This document shows, piece by piece, positions 24,185 to 33,925 of a stretch of 64,000 nucleotides of DNA. Made by a program: the position numbers and the translations under genes. The stretch lies in the NCBI GenBank assembly GCA_031261445.1, contig JAISJQ010000002.1, forward strand, positions 62,001 through 126,000, read 5' to 3'. Below the pieces are notes generated by a model. That model had not been told where the DNA came from. It was given only the letters and a program-made list of their open reading frames with translations, and did not search any database. The DNA is from Oscillospiraceae bacterium (GTDB lineage: Bacteria; Bacillota; Clostridia; Oscillospirales; Acutalibacteraceae). Positions within the stretch are counted from its first letter, which is position 1, and each line of letters starts with the position of its first letter.

Positions 24185-24860
24185 GTCTGTGCCTCCACTC
24201 CTTGATTGTGTGCGCCGCAATGCCTGCGGCAATCTGTGCTTTCGTCTCGTATTCGTGGGCTTCGCCCCCCGCGCCCAGCAGGACGGCTGTGTGCCGATCA
24301 CCCACAATATCGCGCTTGTCGTTGGCCAACACAAACGCACAACCGTTGCTCTCTAGTATGCCCCGCCCGGCGGCCAAGAGTGCTTCGCGCGTCACGCCAT
24401 CGAGGAGCTTAAAGCCCACCAAAATGGCTTCGGGCATCTGCGCCGCAATGCGCCCGATGAGTTTGGGGTTGGGCGTGAGCGTCACGTGCAGTTCTGGCTC
24501 AGACGAGCTAATCTTCTCGCGGCGATCGAGCACACAGCCGTGCGCGTCCGTCACTTGGGCAACGCAGTAATCGCTCACCGCCGCCGCGTGGACGATGATG
24601 TCCGGCCGCACTTCCGCCAGCGTTTGGTCGAGTAGCGCTTCCAAGTCCGCCGTGGTCTGGAAGGCGTGGGTGTGGATTTTGCCGCTGGGCGCAGGTCGCG
24701 CGGCATCGTGGGCGCAGAGATAGTGCACGCCGTCCACAGCCTCCAGCGCGGCAAACGTATCCGCCACGCACGCCCCCAGCCGCCCGGTCGCGCTGTTGGT
24801 GATGGCACGCACCGCGTCAATCGGCTCGCTCGTCCCGCCCGAGGTGATGAGGATTTTCAT
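24177..24860 (-). CDS. coaB: Phosphopantothenate-cysteine ligase (separate CoaB)
   Basis: The 227-residue protein joins cysteine to 4'-phosphopantothenate. Motifs are ILITSGGTSEPIDAVRAITNSATGRLG at the start, IVHAAAVSDYCV and KISSSEPELHVTLTPNPKLIGRI in the middle, and CAFVLANDKRDI near the end. The order coaB then coaC as separate genes differs from the usual coaBC fusion; separate genes are known in some Firmicutes. The ATG at 24860 has AAGG seven bases upstream; the TTG two codons earlier is less likely. Confidence 0.92.
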   Translation of the reverse strand: MKILITSGGTSEPIDAVRAITNSATGRLGACVADTFAALEAVDGVHYLCAHDAARPAPSGKIHTHAFQTTADLEALLDQTLAEVRPDIIVHAAAVSDYCVAQVTDAHGCVLDRREKISSSEPELHVTLTPNPKLIGRIAAQMPEAILVGFKLLDGVTREALLAAGRGILESNGCAFVLANDKRDIVGDRHTAVLLGAGGEAHEYETKAQIAAGIAAHTIKEWRHRHG

Positions 24861-24885
24861 GCGCAAACCTTTCTATCTAGCGTCC

Positions 24886-25011
24886 CGTAGGGGCGGCAAC
24901 CTGCCGCCCGTGGTCGTCATTGTAGGGGTCGCCGCCCACGGCGACCCGCGCCCTCTGCGGAATGTCAGGTGCTCATTGTGTCTGTAGGAGCGAGCTGCGC
25001 TCGCCCGCTGG
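24886..25011. repeat. GTAGGGGC-family hairpin cluster (family A)
   Basis: Three units with GGCAACCTGCC, CGCCGCCCACGGCG and GAGCTGCGCTC stems fill most of the gap upstream of coaB. Confidence 0.7.
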
Positions 25012-25054
25012 TGAAAGATAGCGTTTGCGGGGATCAACGAACGATCAACCAAAC

Positions 25055-25080
25055 CACCAATTGTTCATTGTTCATTGCAA
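25055..25080 (-). repeat. CAATNNN heptamer array (family B)
   Basis: The minus-strand reading is CAATGAA, CAATGAA, CAATTGG. The first unit supplies the TGA stop of the phosphoesterase gene. Confidence 0.8.
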
Positions 25081-25779
25081 CAGCTTCCAATCCACGATTT
25101 CAATCGGCGTAAAGTCCAGATAATCCGCCGCAATGAGCTGGAAGGCGACGCCTTCCACTGCGCCGTCCACGTGCCCAAAGCGCTTTGTGGCGTGGATGTG
25201 CCCGTAGCAACAGCGGGTGATGCCCTGCGCCTTGAGCACGTCAAAAATTTCCGGCACGCGGCTACTTTGGCTCACGGGAGGATAGTGCAAAAACGCCACG
25301 GGATCGCCGCCGCGCTTTTTGGCATCCAGAATCGAGCGTTCCAGCCGCCCGGCCTCGCGCAGGACGATTTTTTTGTCCTCATCGCGCTCTGCGTCAAAAT
25401 ACCAACCTCGCGTGCCGCAAACGCACAGCCCGTCCACCTTTTGCGCGTTGTTGTGGATGAACGAGATGCTCCGCAGGCCGTTGGCCGCCAAAAAGCCGTC
25501 CATTTTGCGCACGGTCGTCCACCAGTAGTCGTGGTTGCCCTTCAGGAGAATTTTTTTGCCGGGCAGACTCTCCAAAAACTGGAAGTCCGGCAGGGCGTTT
25601 TCAATGCCCATCGCCCAGCAGAAGTCCCCCGCGATGACCACGGTGTCCTCGTCACCCACCACGGCACGCCAGTTGGTCTCAATGCGTGCTTGGTAGTACT
25701 CCCAGCCGGGAAAAATCTCCATACTTTTTTGGATGCCCGTGGAGATGGACAGGTGCAGGTCAGCGATGGCAAAGAGCAT
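25072..25779 (-). CDS. Metallophosphoesterase of the YpbG-like type
   Basis: The 235-residue protein has a compact calcineurin-like phosphoesterase fold with ADLHLS, VIAGDFCWAMG, LLKGNHDYWW, FLHYPPV and CYGHIHATKRFGH. All metal-binding residues are intact, unlike in the larger phosphoesterase at 5059. The WA(M/N) after GDF and the GNHDYWW signature mark a Firmicutes subfamily of unknown substrate. GGAGG precedes the ATG. It is probably monocistronic. Confidence 0.85.
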   Translation of the reverse strand: MLFAIADLHLSISTGIQKSMEIFPGWEYYQARIETNWRAVVGDEDTVVIAGDFCWAMGIENALPDFQFLESLPGKKILLKGNHDYWWTTVRKMDGFLAANGLRSISFIHNNAQKVDGLCVCGTRGWYFDAERDEDKKIVLREAGRLERSILDAKKRGGDPVAFLHYPPVSQSSRVPEIFDVLKAQGITRCCYGHIHATKRFGHVDGAVEGVAFQLIAADYLDFTPIEIVDWKLLQ

Positions 25780-25871
25780 GTGTCCTCCAGATATTGCCTG
25801 ATTATTTGGCGGGTCGGGCGTTATACTATGCCTATGAGCTACGGCTCAAATACGCCAGCGAGGTGAATCCC

Positions 25872-26039
25872 ATGCAACAGCCACAGGATATGCAGCCCAT
25901 TCGTGAGATCTCGTGTTCCGCCAACAAGTGCGCCTATAACTGCCAAGGCAGCAAGTGCGGCGCAAAGCACATCACCATCGATCAGCCCGGCGCAAACTGT
26001 TCCGCGGAGACGCTCTGTAGCACGTTTCAACTGAAATAA
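25872..26039 (+). CDS. DUF1540-type cysteine-rich small protein
   Basis: The 55-residue protein has the spacing typical of DUF1540: C-x4-C-x-YN-x2-GS-KC-x-A-x2-I (SCSANKCAYNCQGSKCGAKHI), then TLCSTF at the end. Such short domains bind a metal, probably zinc, and occur singly or in pairs in Clostridia. The ATG at 25872 follows GAGGTGA; the track ORF begins far upstream in the divergent gene. The role is unknown. Confidence 0.8.
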   Translation: MQQPQDMQPIREISCSANKCAYNCQGSKCGAKHITIDQPGANCSAETLCSTFQLK

Positions 26040-26047
26040 CACGTTGG

Positions 26048-26113
26048 CATGTCAGAAGTCAGATTGCAGAGGGCAGAGGGCAGAACTATTCTGCCCTCTG
26101 TTTTCTGCTACAT
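26048..26113. repeat. CAGANGN heptamer array with inverted arm (family C)
   Basis: CAGAGGG units are followed by the inverted CTGCCCT, CTGTTTT form. The hairpin lies between convergent genes and may terminate both. Confidence 0.7.
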
Positions 26114-26162
26114 CAGCGGGCGCAGAAAAGCCCCTACACCCTCACGCCTGAACCCTCAATCC

Positions 26163-27323
26163 TCATGCCTCGATGGTCTGTACGACATAGTCGCCAAAAG
26201 CGCGGCAGGTTGCGCCTGTATCGCGCCCGGTGACAACGAGGGCACGTTCGGTGGTCATGCACTTGTCCAGCGCGGCGTTCAGTCGGTCGGCTTCGGCACT
26301 CTTGCCGATGTGCGCCAGCAACATGGCGGACGCGCGGAGCATGGAGCAGGGGTCGGCATACTGCGCCCGCCCTTCCTTGACCATGCGCGGCGCAGAGCCG
26401 TGGATGGCCTCAAACATGGCATAACGCTTGCCGATGTTCGCGCTCCCGGCCGTGCCCACGCCGCCTTGGAACTCCGCCGCCTCGTCCGTGATGATGTCGC
26501 CATAGAGGTTGGGGAGCACGAACACGCGGAAGTCACGGCGGCGTTTTTCGTCGATGAGCTTGGCGGTGAGGATGTCGATGTACCACTCGTCCGTGGTGAT
26601 TTCTGGGTAGTCTGCGCCCACTTCTTTGGATAGACCTAGGAACTTGCCATCGGTGGTCTTGATGACGTTCGCTTTGCTCACGATGCTCACGCGCTCCTTG
26701 CCGTTGGCGCGGGCGAATTCATACGCCAGCTTCGCGATGCGCCGCGTGCCCTCGCTGGTGGTGACCACAAAATCGAGTGCCAGCTCGTCCGTGATATGGA
26801 TGCCGCGCGAGCCCACGGCGTATGCGCCCTCGGTGTTCTCGCGGAAGAACGTCCAGTCGATCCCCTGCTCGGGCACGCGCACGGGACGCATGTTGGCGAA
26901 GAGATCCAGCGCCTTGCGCATGGCGACGTTTGCGCTCTCAATGTTCGGCCAACCGTCGCCCGCTTGGGGCGTGGTCGTGGGTCCTTTGAGGATGACGTGG
27001 CACTCTTTCAGCGCCGCCAGTACGTCGTCGGGGATGGCCTTGCCGCAGGCCGCACGGTTCTCGATGGTCAGGCCGTCAATGGTGCGGAACTCGATTTTCC
27101 CCGCCGCCACGTCGTCTGCCAGCAGGGACTGCAGCACACGGGCAGATTCCGCCGTGATGGTCGGCCCAATGCCGTCGCCGCCGCAAACGCCGATGATGAG
27201 TTTATCCAGCGTGTTATAATCCAAAAAGTCGCTCTGCGTGGCAATCGCCTGGGCGCGTGCGTCCTGTTCGTCGATGAGGGCAGAAAAATGCGCAAGGGCA
27301 AGGTGTTTTTGTGCGTCCGTCAT
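26163..27323 (-). CDS. Isocitrate/isopropylmalate dehydrogenase family protein (NAD-type isocitrate dehydrogenase-like)
   Basis: The 386-residue protein carries the family signatures: GGDGIGPTITAES near the N-terminus, substrate-binding loop FFRENTEGAYAVGSRGI, catalytic region VSKANVIKTTDG, DIITDEAAEFQGGVGTAGSANIG and AMFEAIHGSAPRM. The last two bind metal and cofactor. It oxidises and decarboxylates a 2-hydroxyacid; isocitrate is most likely from the RENTEG context, but isopropylmalate or homoisocitrate cannot be excluded. It has an extra N-terminal helix of about 40 residues. AAAGGA precedes the ATG at 27323. No other TCA-cycle or leucine genes are adjacent. Confidence 0.82.
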   Translation of the reverse strand: MTDAQKHLALAHFSALIDEQDARAQAIATQSDFLDYNTLDKLIIGVCGGDGIGPTITAESARVLQSLLADDVAAGKIEFRTIDGLTIENRAACGKAIPDDVLAALKECHVILKGPTTTPQAGDGWPNIESANVAMRKALDLFANMRPVRVPEQGIDWTFFRENTEGAYAVGSRGIHITDELALDFVVTTSEGTRRIAKLAYEFARANGKERVSIVSKANVIKTTDGKFLGLSKEVGADYPEITTDEWYIDILTAKLIDEKRRRDFRVFVLPNLYGDIITDEAAEFQGGVGTAGSANIGKRYAMFEAIHGSAPRMVKEGRAQYADPCSMLRASAMLLAHIGKSAEADRLNAALDKCMTTERALVVTGRDTGATCRAFGDYVVQTIEA

Positions 27324-27414
27324 GGGGTGTCCTTTCGGGCTGTGTTTCTGCTTATTATACCACATTCGGGCGGGTTTTTCAAACGCCTTGGCCATACCTC
27401 ACGGAAATCAATTT

Positions 27415-27526
27415 TGTGTAGGGGCTTTTCTGCGCTCGCCCGCTGATTTTAAGGAAACGCGTAGATTTTGACAGCGGATTAGACAGCGGGCGAGCACCCG
27501 CAGGGCACAGGCAAAGCTCGCCCCTA
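27415..27526. repeat. GTAGGGGC-family units (family A)
   Basis: A GTAGGGGCTTTTCTG unit and a GAGCACCCGCAGGGCACAGGCAAAGCTC unit carrying the nested module lie upstream of the groES promoter region. Confidence 0.6.
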
Positions 27527-27596
27527 CAAACCCCAAAAATCATCAGTTTTCCTCTGACAATCTGAAAATTGATTTCCGTGTGCTAGAAACTAGTAC

Positions 27597-27624
27597 TTGA
27601 CAAATCTGGAAAATGTGCTATAAT
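27597..27624 (+). promoter_or_regulatory. groESL promoter
   Basis: Consensus TTGACA and TATAAT are 16 bases apart with a TG upstream of the -10 box. The CIRCE operator begins 5 bases after the -10 box. Confidence 0.85.
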
Positions 27625-27629
27625 ATACA

Positions 27630-27656
27630 TTAGCACTCGCAAGAGAAGAGTGCTAA
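27630..27656 (+). promoter_or_regulatory. CIRCE operator (HrcA binding site)
   Basis: A perfect inverted repeat TTAGCACTC-N9-GAGTGCTAA overlaps the transcription start. It is the standard target of the heat-shock repressor HrcA, so groESL is heat-induced; the hrcA gene is outside the window. Confidence 0.97.
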
Positions 27657-27688
27657 AACCTATCAAAACACATGTAGGAGGTACAATC

Positions 27689-27973
27689 ATGACACTCAAA
27701 CCCCTCGCAGACCGTGTTGTGGTCAAGCTGGTGGAGGCCACGGAGACCACCGCGTCCGGGCTCATCATCGCCCCGTCCGCGCAAGAAAAGCCCCAGGTGG
27801 CCGAAGTCGTCGCCGTTGGCCCAGGTGGCCTAGTGGACGGCAAGGAAGTGACCATGTATGTCGCGCCCGGCCAGAAGGTCATCACCAGCAAGTATTCTGG
27901 CACAGAGGTCAAACTCGACGGCGAAGAGTACACCATCGTCAAGCAGGGCGACATTCTCGCAATCGTCGACTAG
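27689..27973 (+). CDS. groES: Co-chaperonin GroES
   Basis: The 94-residue protein forms the heptameric lid of the GroEL folding chamber. It has KPLADRVVVKLVEATETTASGLIIAPSA with the mobile loop, and EYTIVKQGDILAIVD at the end. GGAGG precedes the ATG at 27689. It is followed by groEL after a 98-base gap that holds a CAATNNN array. Confidence 0.97.
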   Translation: MTLKPLADRVVVKLVEATETTASGLIIAPSAQEKPQVAEVVAVGPGGLVDGKEVTMYVAPGQKVITSKYSGTEVKLDGEEYTIVKQGDILAIVD

Positions 27974-27991
27974 GCACAGGCACGCTACGCG

Positions 27992-29712
<1,721 letters not shown>

Positions 29713-29716
29713 TCTA

Positions 29717-29787
29717 GAAGGCAGAGAACAGAAGACAGAGGACAGAGTACACAACTCTGCCCTCTGTCTTCTGATTTCTGTCTTCTG
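29717..29787. repeat. CAGANGN heptamer array with inverted arm (family C)
   Basis: CAGAAGA/CAGAGGA units and their inverted CTGCCCT/CTGTCTT counterparts flank a short centre between the convergent groEL and DUF4874 genes. A hairpin terminator role is possible. Confidence 0.7.
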
Positions 29788-31242
29788 TTACGCCAATGTA
29801 CCCAAAATATTGTAGCCGCCTTCAAAGGTGATCTCGTTGGCCAGACGGGCGGGTGTGCCGTCTGGCGCGGTGAGGGCAATGGCTAGGCGTGCGTTGGCCG
29901 GCACATCGGCAAACTTTAGGTTCAGCGCAAGCTTTTTGTTGGGTTGTAGCGCGGCGGGGTCACACAGTGTTTGCGCGGCCACTTCCTTGCCTGCCGCGTC
30001 CAGCAACACCAAGCGCGGCGCGTTCAGACCCAGCGGCGCGGCGAAGCCGTAGTTGCGCAAAGTCAGGCGCACGCCCAGCTGGTTGTTTTTCAGCGGCACG
30101 ACCTCGGCGTTTTCCACCACCAAATAGTAGCCCAAAGAATCGCGGATGTAGTCAAACCAGTTGCGCTCAATCGTAGTACCTGCGGCATCCTTGAACCAAG
30201 AGGGGTGCACGAGCAACTTGTTTTTCTGCAATTCTTTCGCCGTCACGGGCATTTCCTGCCAATATTGCATGGAGAGCTTGTCGTCGCCGTCTTCTTTATA
30301 GTTGTGCGTCATACTAAAAGACGTGAAGTGGTGTGTGCTCAGGCGGTTGGCCATGAAGAGTGGATCGATGTACGGGCTTTCGAGGAATTCCCCGTTGGCC
30401 GCGCCCCAAATTGATTCGCCGTCAATCAAGAGATTTGCGCTTTCCAACGTCATGCGTAGCCACCGCAAGGTCCAGATATTGTCCCCGGCCGTATTCCAAA
30501 AATGCAGGCGATCAATCAGAAAGTCATCGTGATACCCAATGCGGTTGTAGGCGCTCTGGTCAAACACAGAGATGTTTTCGGTCTTGTCGTAGCTATAGCG
30601 CACCTGCACCTGCATATCGCCGGGGGCGGCATCCAACAAGCCGTAGAGAATGGCTTTTTCATCGATGTTTTTGCTGAACTCCGAGGACCATTCGCCCCAA
30701 GGGCCCAGCAAGCCCGCCTGCAAAACGAGGATCTGCCCACGATGCTCGGCCAAGAATGGCTTGAGTTGCTCTAGGTGGCGCAGAATCCGCGCCTGCGTGG
30801 GCTCTTGCGACAGCGAGATTTCGTAGCTGCTGTCGTCCCAGATATAGGCAAAGCGCAGCACCGCGTGGATGCCCAAGGTTTCCAGTTCGTCAAAATAGCG
30901 GTTCATGTTGGCAAACGCGGTCTCGTCTAGGTCGCGATCCAGATAGTCGGTCAGGTAAAAATAGACCTGTGAGAGCATCGGCTTGTCGCTGGCATAGAGG
31001 TTATACTCCCTGTGTAGCGTCTCCAACGCGGGGGTATTCTCGCGCCAGAGCGCCAGACCCGTCGACACGTCCATGTTGACTTCCATGCGAAAGCCGCGAT
31101 TGGGGTTGTCCAGTAGCAAGGCGCTGTCCGCGCCGCTCAGAGGCGCGGGCGTCAGGTTTTGCACAGCGCTGCCGCCGATAATGCCCAGCAGAATACAAAT
31201 CCACGCGATGACCCCGTGGAACAAGCGGATGATGGTTTGCAT
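29788..31242 (-). CDS. Secreted DUF4874/DUF4832 protein (glycosidase-like)
   Basis: The 484-residue protein starts with a signal peptide (IIRLFHGVIAWICILLGIIGGSAVQ). The N-terminal domain has LLDNPNRGFRMEVN and AVLRFAYIWDD typical of DUF4874, an (alpha/beta)8 barrel-like region. The following part (LQAGLLGPWGEWSSEF, RIGYHDDFLIDRLHFWNTAG, ANGEFLESPYID) resembles DUF4832. These domains occur together in extracellular proteins thought to act on glycans, but no activity is established. The C-terminal 90 residues look like a beta-sandwich. AGGAGC precedes the ATG at 31242. Confidence 0.75.
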   Translation of the reverse strand: MQTIIRLFHGVIAWICILLGIIGGSAVQNLTPAPLSGADSALLLDNPNRGFRMEVNMDVSTGLALWRENTPALETLHREYNLYASDKPMLSQVYFYLTDYLDRDLDETAFANMNRYFDELETLGIHAVLRFAYIWDDSSYEISLSQEPTQARILRHLEQLKPFLAEHRGQILVLQAGLLGPWGEWSSEFSKNIDEKAILYGLLDAAPGDMQVQVRYSYDKTENISVFDQSAYNRIGYHDDFLIDRLHFWNTAGDNIWTLRWLRMTLESANLLIDGESIWGAANGEFLESPYIDPLFMANRLSTHHFTSFSMTHNYKEDGDDKLSMQYWQEMPVTAKELQKNKLLVHPSWFKDAAGTTIERNWFDYIRDSLGYYLVVENAEVVPLKNNQLGVRLTLRNYGFAAPLGLNAPRLVLLDAAGKEVAAQTLCDPAALQPNKKLALNLKFADVPANARLAIALTAPDGTPARLANEITFEGGYNILGTLA

Positions 31243-31602
31243 GATGGCGCTCCTTTTTGCCGCCGCCCAAAAGCGATCGGCGTATCTTTCTTCATTATAA
31301 CACAGTCGTGACGGGAAGTCAAGAAATGTGTATAACTTTAGCCTGAGCGAAAACCAGTAGGGGCGCGCGCCCGCTGTTGTAGAGAAATAAAGATTCAGGA
31401 TACAGGCATGAGGCCCGTAGGGGCGGCAACCTGCCGCCCGCTGTCTAAAATCAGAGCCTTGATTCAAATGAGCAGCGCTTTTAAGCCAGATATTTCATCA
31501 TAGCTTTGTGAGAATCAGCGGGCGCACGGGGGCGTGCGCCCCTACAAACAATTGTCCATTGTTCTTTGTACATTGTTCATTGCACAGCGTAGCTCCGCCC
31601 GT
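31243..31602. repeat. Repeat-filled gap (families A and B)
   Basis: GTAGGGGC-type units lie around 31358-31445 and 31518-31546, and a minus-strand CAATNNN array of five units at 31549-31585. Between them is unassigned AT-rich DNA. No gene is seen. Confidence 0.65.
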
Positions 31603-31631
31603 TTGCATTCAAGCCGAGAAAATGGTATACT
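31603..31631 (+). promoter_or_regulatory. murG promoter
   Basis: TTGCAT and TATACT are 17 bases apart, ending about 38 bases before the TTG start of murG. Confidence 0.7.
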
Positions 31632-31669
31632 ATAGCCATGCAAAATCCTGTGCACACAAGGGGTGTCAC

Positions 31670-32806
31670 TTGAAAATCCTCATTGCCGCCGGGGGCACTG
31701 GCGGCCATATTAACCCGGCACTGGCGGCGGCGACGGCGTTGCGTTCGTTGCAAGCCGATGTGGAGATTCTGTTCGTGGGGGCACGGGGCAAGATGGAAGA
31801 GCGCCTTGTGCCGCAGGCCGGCTTTGCCCTGCGTCTGGTGGACTCCGCAGGGTTTTATCGCGCACTGACGCCCAAAGCCATGGCGCACAATGTGCAGTCC
31901 GCCGCGCTACTCCTCAAGAGCACGGGGCAGGTGCGCGGGATCCTCCACGAGTGGAAGCCGGACGTGGTGGCGGGCTTTGGCGGCTACGTGACGGGCGCGG
32001 TGTTGCGCGTGGCGCAAAGTCGCGGGATTCCGACGGTGATCCACGAACAAAACGCCTTCCCGGGCATCACCAACAAAGCGCTGGCGCGTCGCGCCGACGC
32101 GGTACTACTCACCAGCGAAAAAGCCGCGCAGTTTCTGCGCACGCGCGTCCAACCCCGCGTGACGGGATTGCCCGTGCGTGCGGAGCTGCCGGCGGCCAAT
32201 AAACAAGAGTCCCGCTTTATGTTGGGGCTGGACGATCGCCCGTTTTTGCTCAGCATGGGCGGCTCGCTGGGAGCGCAGCCCATCAACGAGGCCATGCTCG
32301 ATGTGGTGGCGGCGCACGCGAAGAGCGCCGACTGCCACATCATGCACGCGGCGGGCACAGAGACGGCGGCGCAGAGCTTCCGCGATGCCCTCGCGGCGCG
32401 GGGCGTGGAACTCTCGCACGCGCGGCACATCACCATTCGCCCCTATATCACGGACATGGCGCGTTGCCTCTCGGCGGCGGATCTGGTGGTCTGCCGCGCG
32501 GGCGCGAGCTCTCTGGCGGAATTTCAGGCCTGCGGCAAGCCGTCCATCCTCATCCCCAGCCCCTACGTGGCGGAGAATCACCAGTTCCACAACGCGCAAG
32601 CACTCGTGGAGCGCGGCGCGGCGCAGTTGATTGAAGAGAAGGACTTGGCGGACGATCGCCTGACGCGTAGCGTGAAGGCGTTGCTGTTTGATTCCGCGCG
32701 GCTGGCAGAAATGGGCGCGGCGGCCAAAGCCATGGCGCACCCAGGCGCGGCCGAGAGCATCGCAAAGGCGATTTTGGGGGTTGGGAATCTAGCATCTAGT
32801 CTCTAA
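31670..32806 (+). CDS. murG: UDP-GlcNAc:undecaprenyl-pyrophosphoryl-MurNAc-pentapeptide GlcNAc transferase MurG
   Basis: The 378-residue glycosyltransferase makes lipid II at the cytoplasmic face of the membrane. The N-terminal GGTGGHINPALA, the HEQNAFPGITN loop, the GGSLGAQPIN loop and the UDP-GlcNAc site CRAGASSLAEFQACGKPSILIPSPYVAENHQFHNA are intact. The start is a TTG at 31670 with AAGGGGTG in front, because the family begins directly at K-I-L-I-A-A-G-G. The last residues (NLASSL) and stop are encoded by a CTAGATN array. No neighbouring division or wall genes (ftsW, murD) are present. Confidence 0.95.
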   Translation: MKILIAAGGTGGHINPALAAATALRSLQADVEILFVGARGKMEERLVPQAGFALRLVDSAGFYRALTPKAMAHNVQSAALLLKSTGQVRGILHEWKPDVVAGFGGYVTGAVLRVAQSRGIPTVIHEQNAFPGITNKALARRADAVLLTSEKAAQFLRTRVQPRVTGLPVRAELPAANKQESRFMLGLDDRPFLLSMGGSLGAQPINEAMLDVVAAHAKSADCHIMHAAGTETAAQSFRDALAARGVELSHARHITIRPYITDMARCLSAADLVVCRAGASSLAEFQACGKPSILIPSPYVAENHQFHNAQALVERGAAQLIEEKDLADDRLTRSVKALLFDSARLAEMGAAAKAMAHPGAAESIAKAILGVGNLASSL

Positions 32807-32822
32807 CATCTAGAATCTAGAA
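32785..32822 (-). repeat. CTAGATN-type heptamer array (family D)
   Basis: On the minus strand the units are CTAGATT, CTAGATG, TTAGAGA, CTAGATG, CTAGATT-like. It begins inside the murG frame and provides its stop. Confidence 0.75.
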
Positions 32823-32840
32823 TTGTTCACACGAAAACAC

Positions 32841-32869
32841 TTGCAATTGTGCGCCATGTAAGGTATAAT
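32841..32869 (+). promoter_or_regulatory. yajC promoter
   Basis: TTGCAA and TATAAT are 17 bases apart, 30 bases before the yajC start. Confidence 0.75.
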
Positions 32870-32898
32870 ATAGCGCATATTGATTTGGAGGCAAGTGA

Positions 32899-33288
32899 AT
32901 GAACTTTATCCCTTTGGCTGAAACAGCCGGCTCAGGCTCGATGTGGCAGATGTTGCTGATTATGGGCGGCATGTTTGTCGTCATGTACTTTGTCATGATC
33001 CGTCCCCAGCGCAAACGCCAAAAAGAAGAAGAGGCCATGCGCAGCAACGTGGAGGTCGGCGACGAAATCACCACCATCGGCGGCATCATTGGCCGCGTTG
33101 TGACCGTGAAAGAAGACGTCATCATCGTGGAGACGGGCGCGGACCGCGCGAAAGTCAAGTTTGCGCGCTGGGCTGTGAGCGTCAACAACACCGCCAACGA
33201 GAAGCTCCAAAAAGAGCGCGAAGAGGCCAAGAGTGCGCGGGAAAAAGAGCTCCAAGAAAAAGCGGATGCCAAGAAAAAGCGCAAGTAA
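32899..33288 (+). CDS. yajC: Preprotein translocase auxiliary subunit YajC
   Basis: The 129-residue protein has one N-terminal membrane segment (MWQMLLIMGGMFVVMYFVMI) followed by RPQRKRQKEEEAM, GDEITTIGGIIGRV and EDVIIVETG, the YajC pattern. It associates with SecDF at the Sec translocon. The C-terminus is longer than usual and forms a Lys/Glu-rich coiled coil. GGAGG precedes the ATG. secD/secF are not adjacent; DNA-repair and tRNA-modification genes follow instead. Confidence 0.92.
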   Translation: MNFIPLAETAGSGSMWQMLLIMGGMFVVMYFVMIRPQRKRQKEEEAMRSNVEVGDEITTIGGIIGRVVTVKEDVIIVETGADRAKVKFARWAVSVNNTANEKLQKEREEAKSAREKELQEKADAKKKRK

Positions 33289-33349
33289 GACGACGTGCGC
33301 GAAACCCGGGCGATGCACCTTCGCCCCACCGTTGTGAACTGTAGAAACG

Positions 33350-33925
33350 ATGGAATATAGCGACTGGAATAGCTTGCAGGCGGCTTGCGCCGACTGCCAC
33401 AACTGCGCCCTGGGTGAGACCCGGGGTAAGTTGGTTTTCGGCACGGGGGCAACGGACGCGCGGGTGCTGTTTGTGGGCGAGGGGCCTGGCGCACGCGAAG
33501 ACGAGCTGGGCGAACCCTTTGTGGGACGTAGCGGTCAGCTGTTGGATCAATACTTGGCGGCCATTGGTTTGGACAGGCACACAAACGCCTACATCGCCAA
33601 CATGGTCAAGTGCCGCCCGCCCGGCAACCGCGACCCTCTCCCAGCGGAGCAGGATGCCTGTATCCCGTGGTTGCGGGCGCAGGTCAAGCTTTTGCGCCCG
33701 AAAGTCATCGTTTGCGTGGGACGCATCGCCGCGCAAAAGCTCATCCGCAAGGATTTCGCCGTCACGCGCGAGCACGGGCAGTTCATCCAAAAGGGCGCGT
33801 TCCTGATGATGGGCACGTACCACCCGGCGGCGCTATTGCGCAATCCCCGCCAAAAGCCGGAGGCATTGGCCGATTTTCTGGCTCTGCGGGACAGACTACA
33901 AGAAAACACAGGAGATGAGAGATGA
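33350..33925 (+). CDS. Type 4 uracil-DNA glycosylase (iron-sulfur)
   Basis: The 191-residue enzyme removes uracil from DNA. It has C-x2-C in CADCHNCALG, motif A GEGPGAREDELGEPFVGRSGQLLD, MVKCRPPGNRDP, a further Cys in DACIPWL, and motif B GTYHPAALLRNP. The four Cys ligate a 4Fe-4S cluster. The start has a weak ribosome site. Its stop overlaps the following small gene in ATGA, so the two are translationally coupled. Confidence 0.93.
   Translation: MEYSDWNSLQAACADCHNCALGETRGKLVFGTGATDARVLFVGEGPGAREDELGEPFVGRSGQLLDQYLAAIGLDRHTNAYIANMVKCRPPGNRDPLPAEQDACIPWLRAQVKLLRPKVIVCVGRIAAQKLIRKDFAVTREHGQFIQKGAFLMMGTYHPAALLRNPRQKPEALADFLALRDRLQENTGDER

Noticed and set aside
31638-31673. 11-codon leader ORF overlapping the TTG start of murG
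   Set aside because: Its ATG lies at about the expected transcript start, with no room for a ribosome site, so a leader peptide is unlikely.
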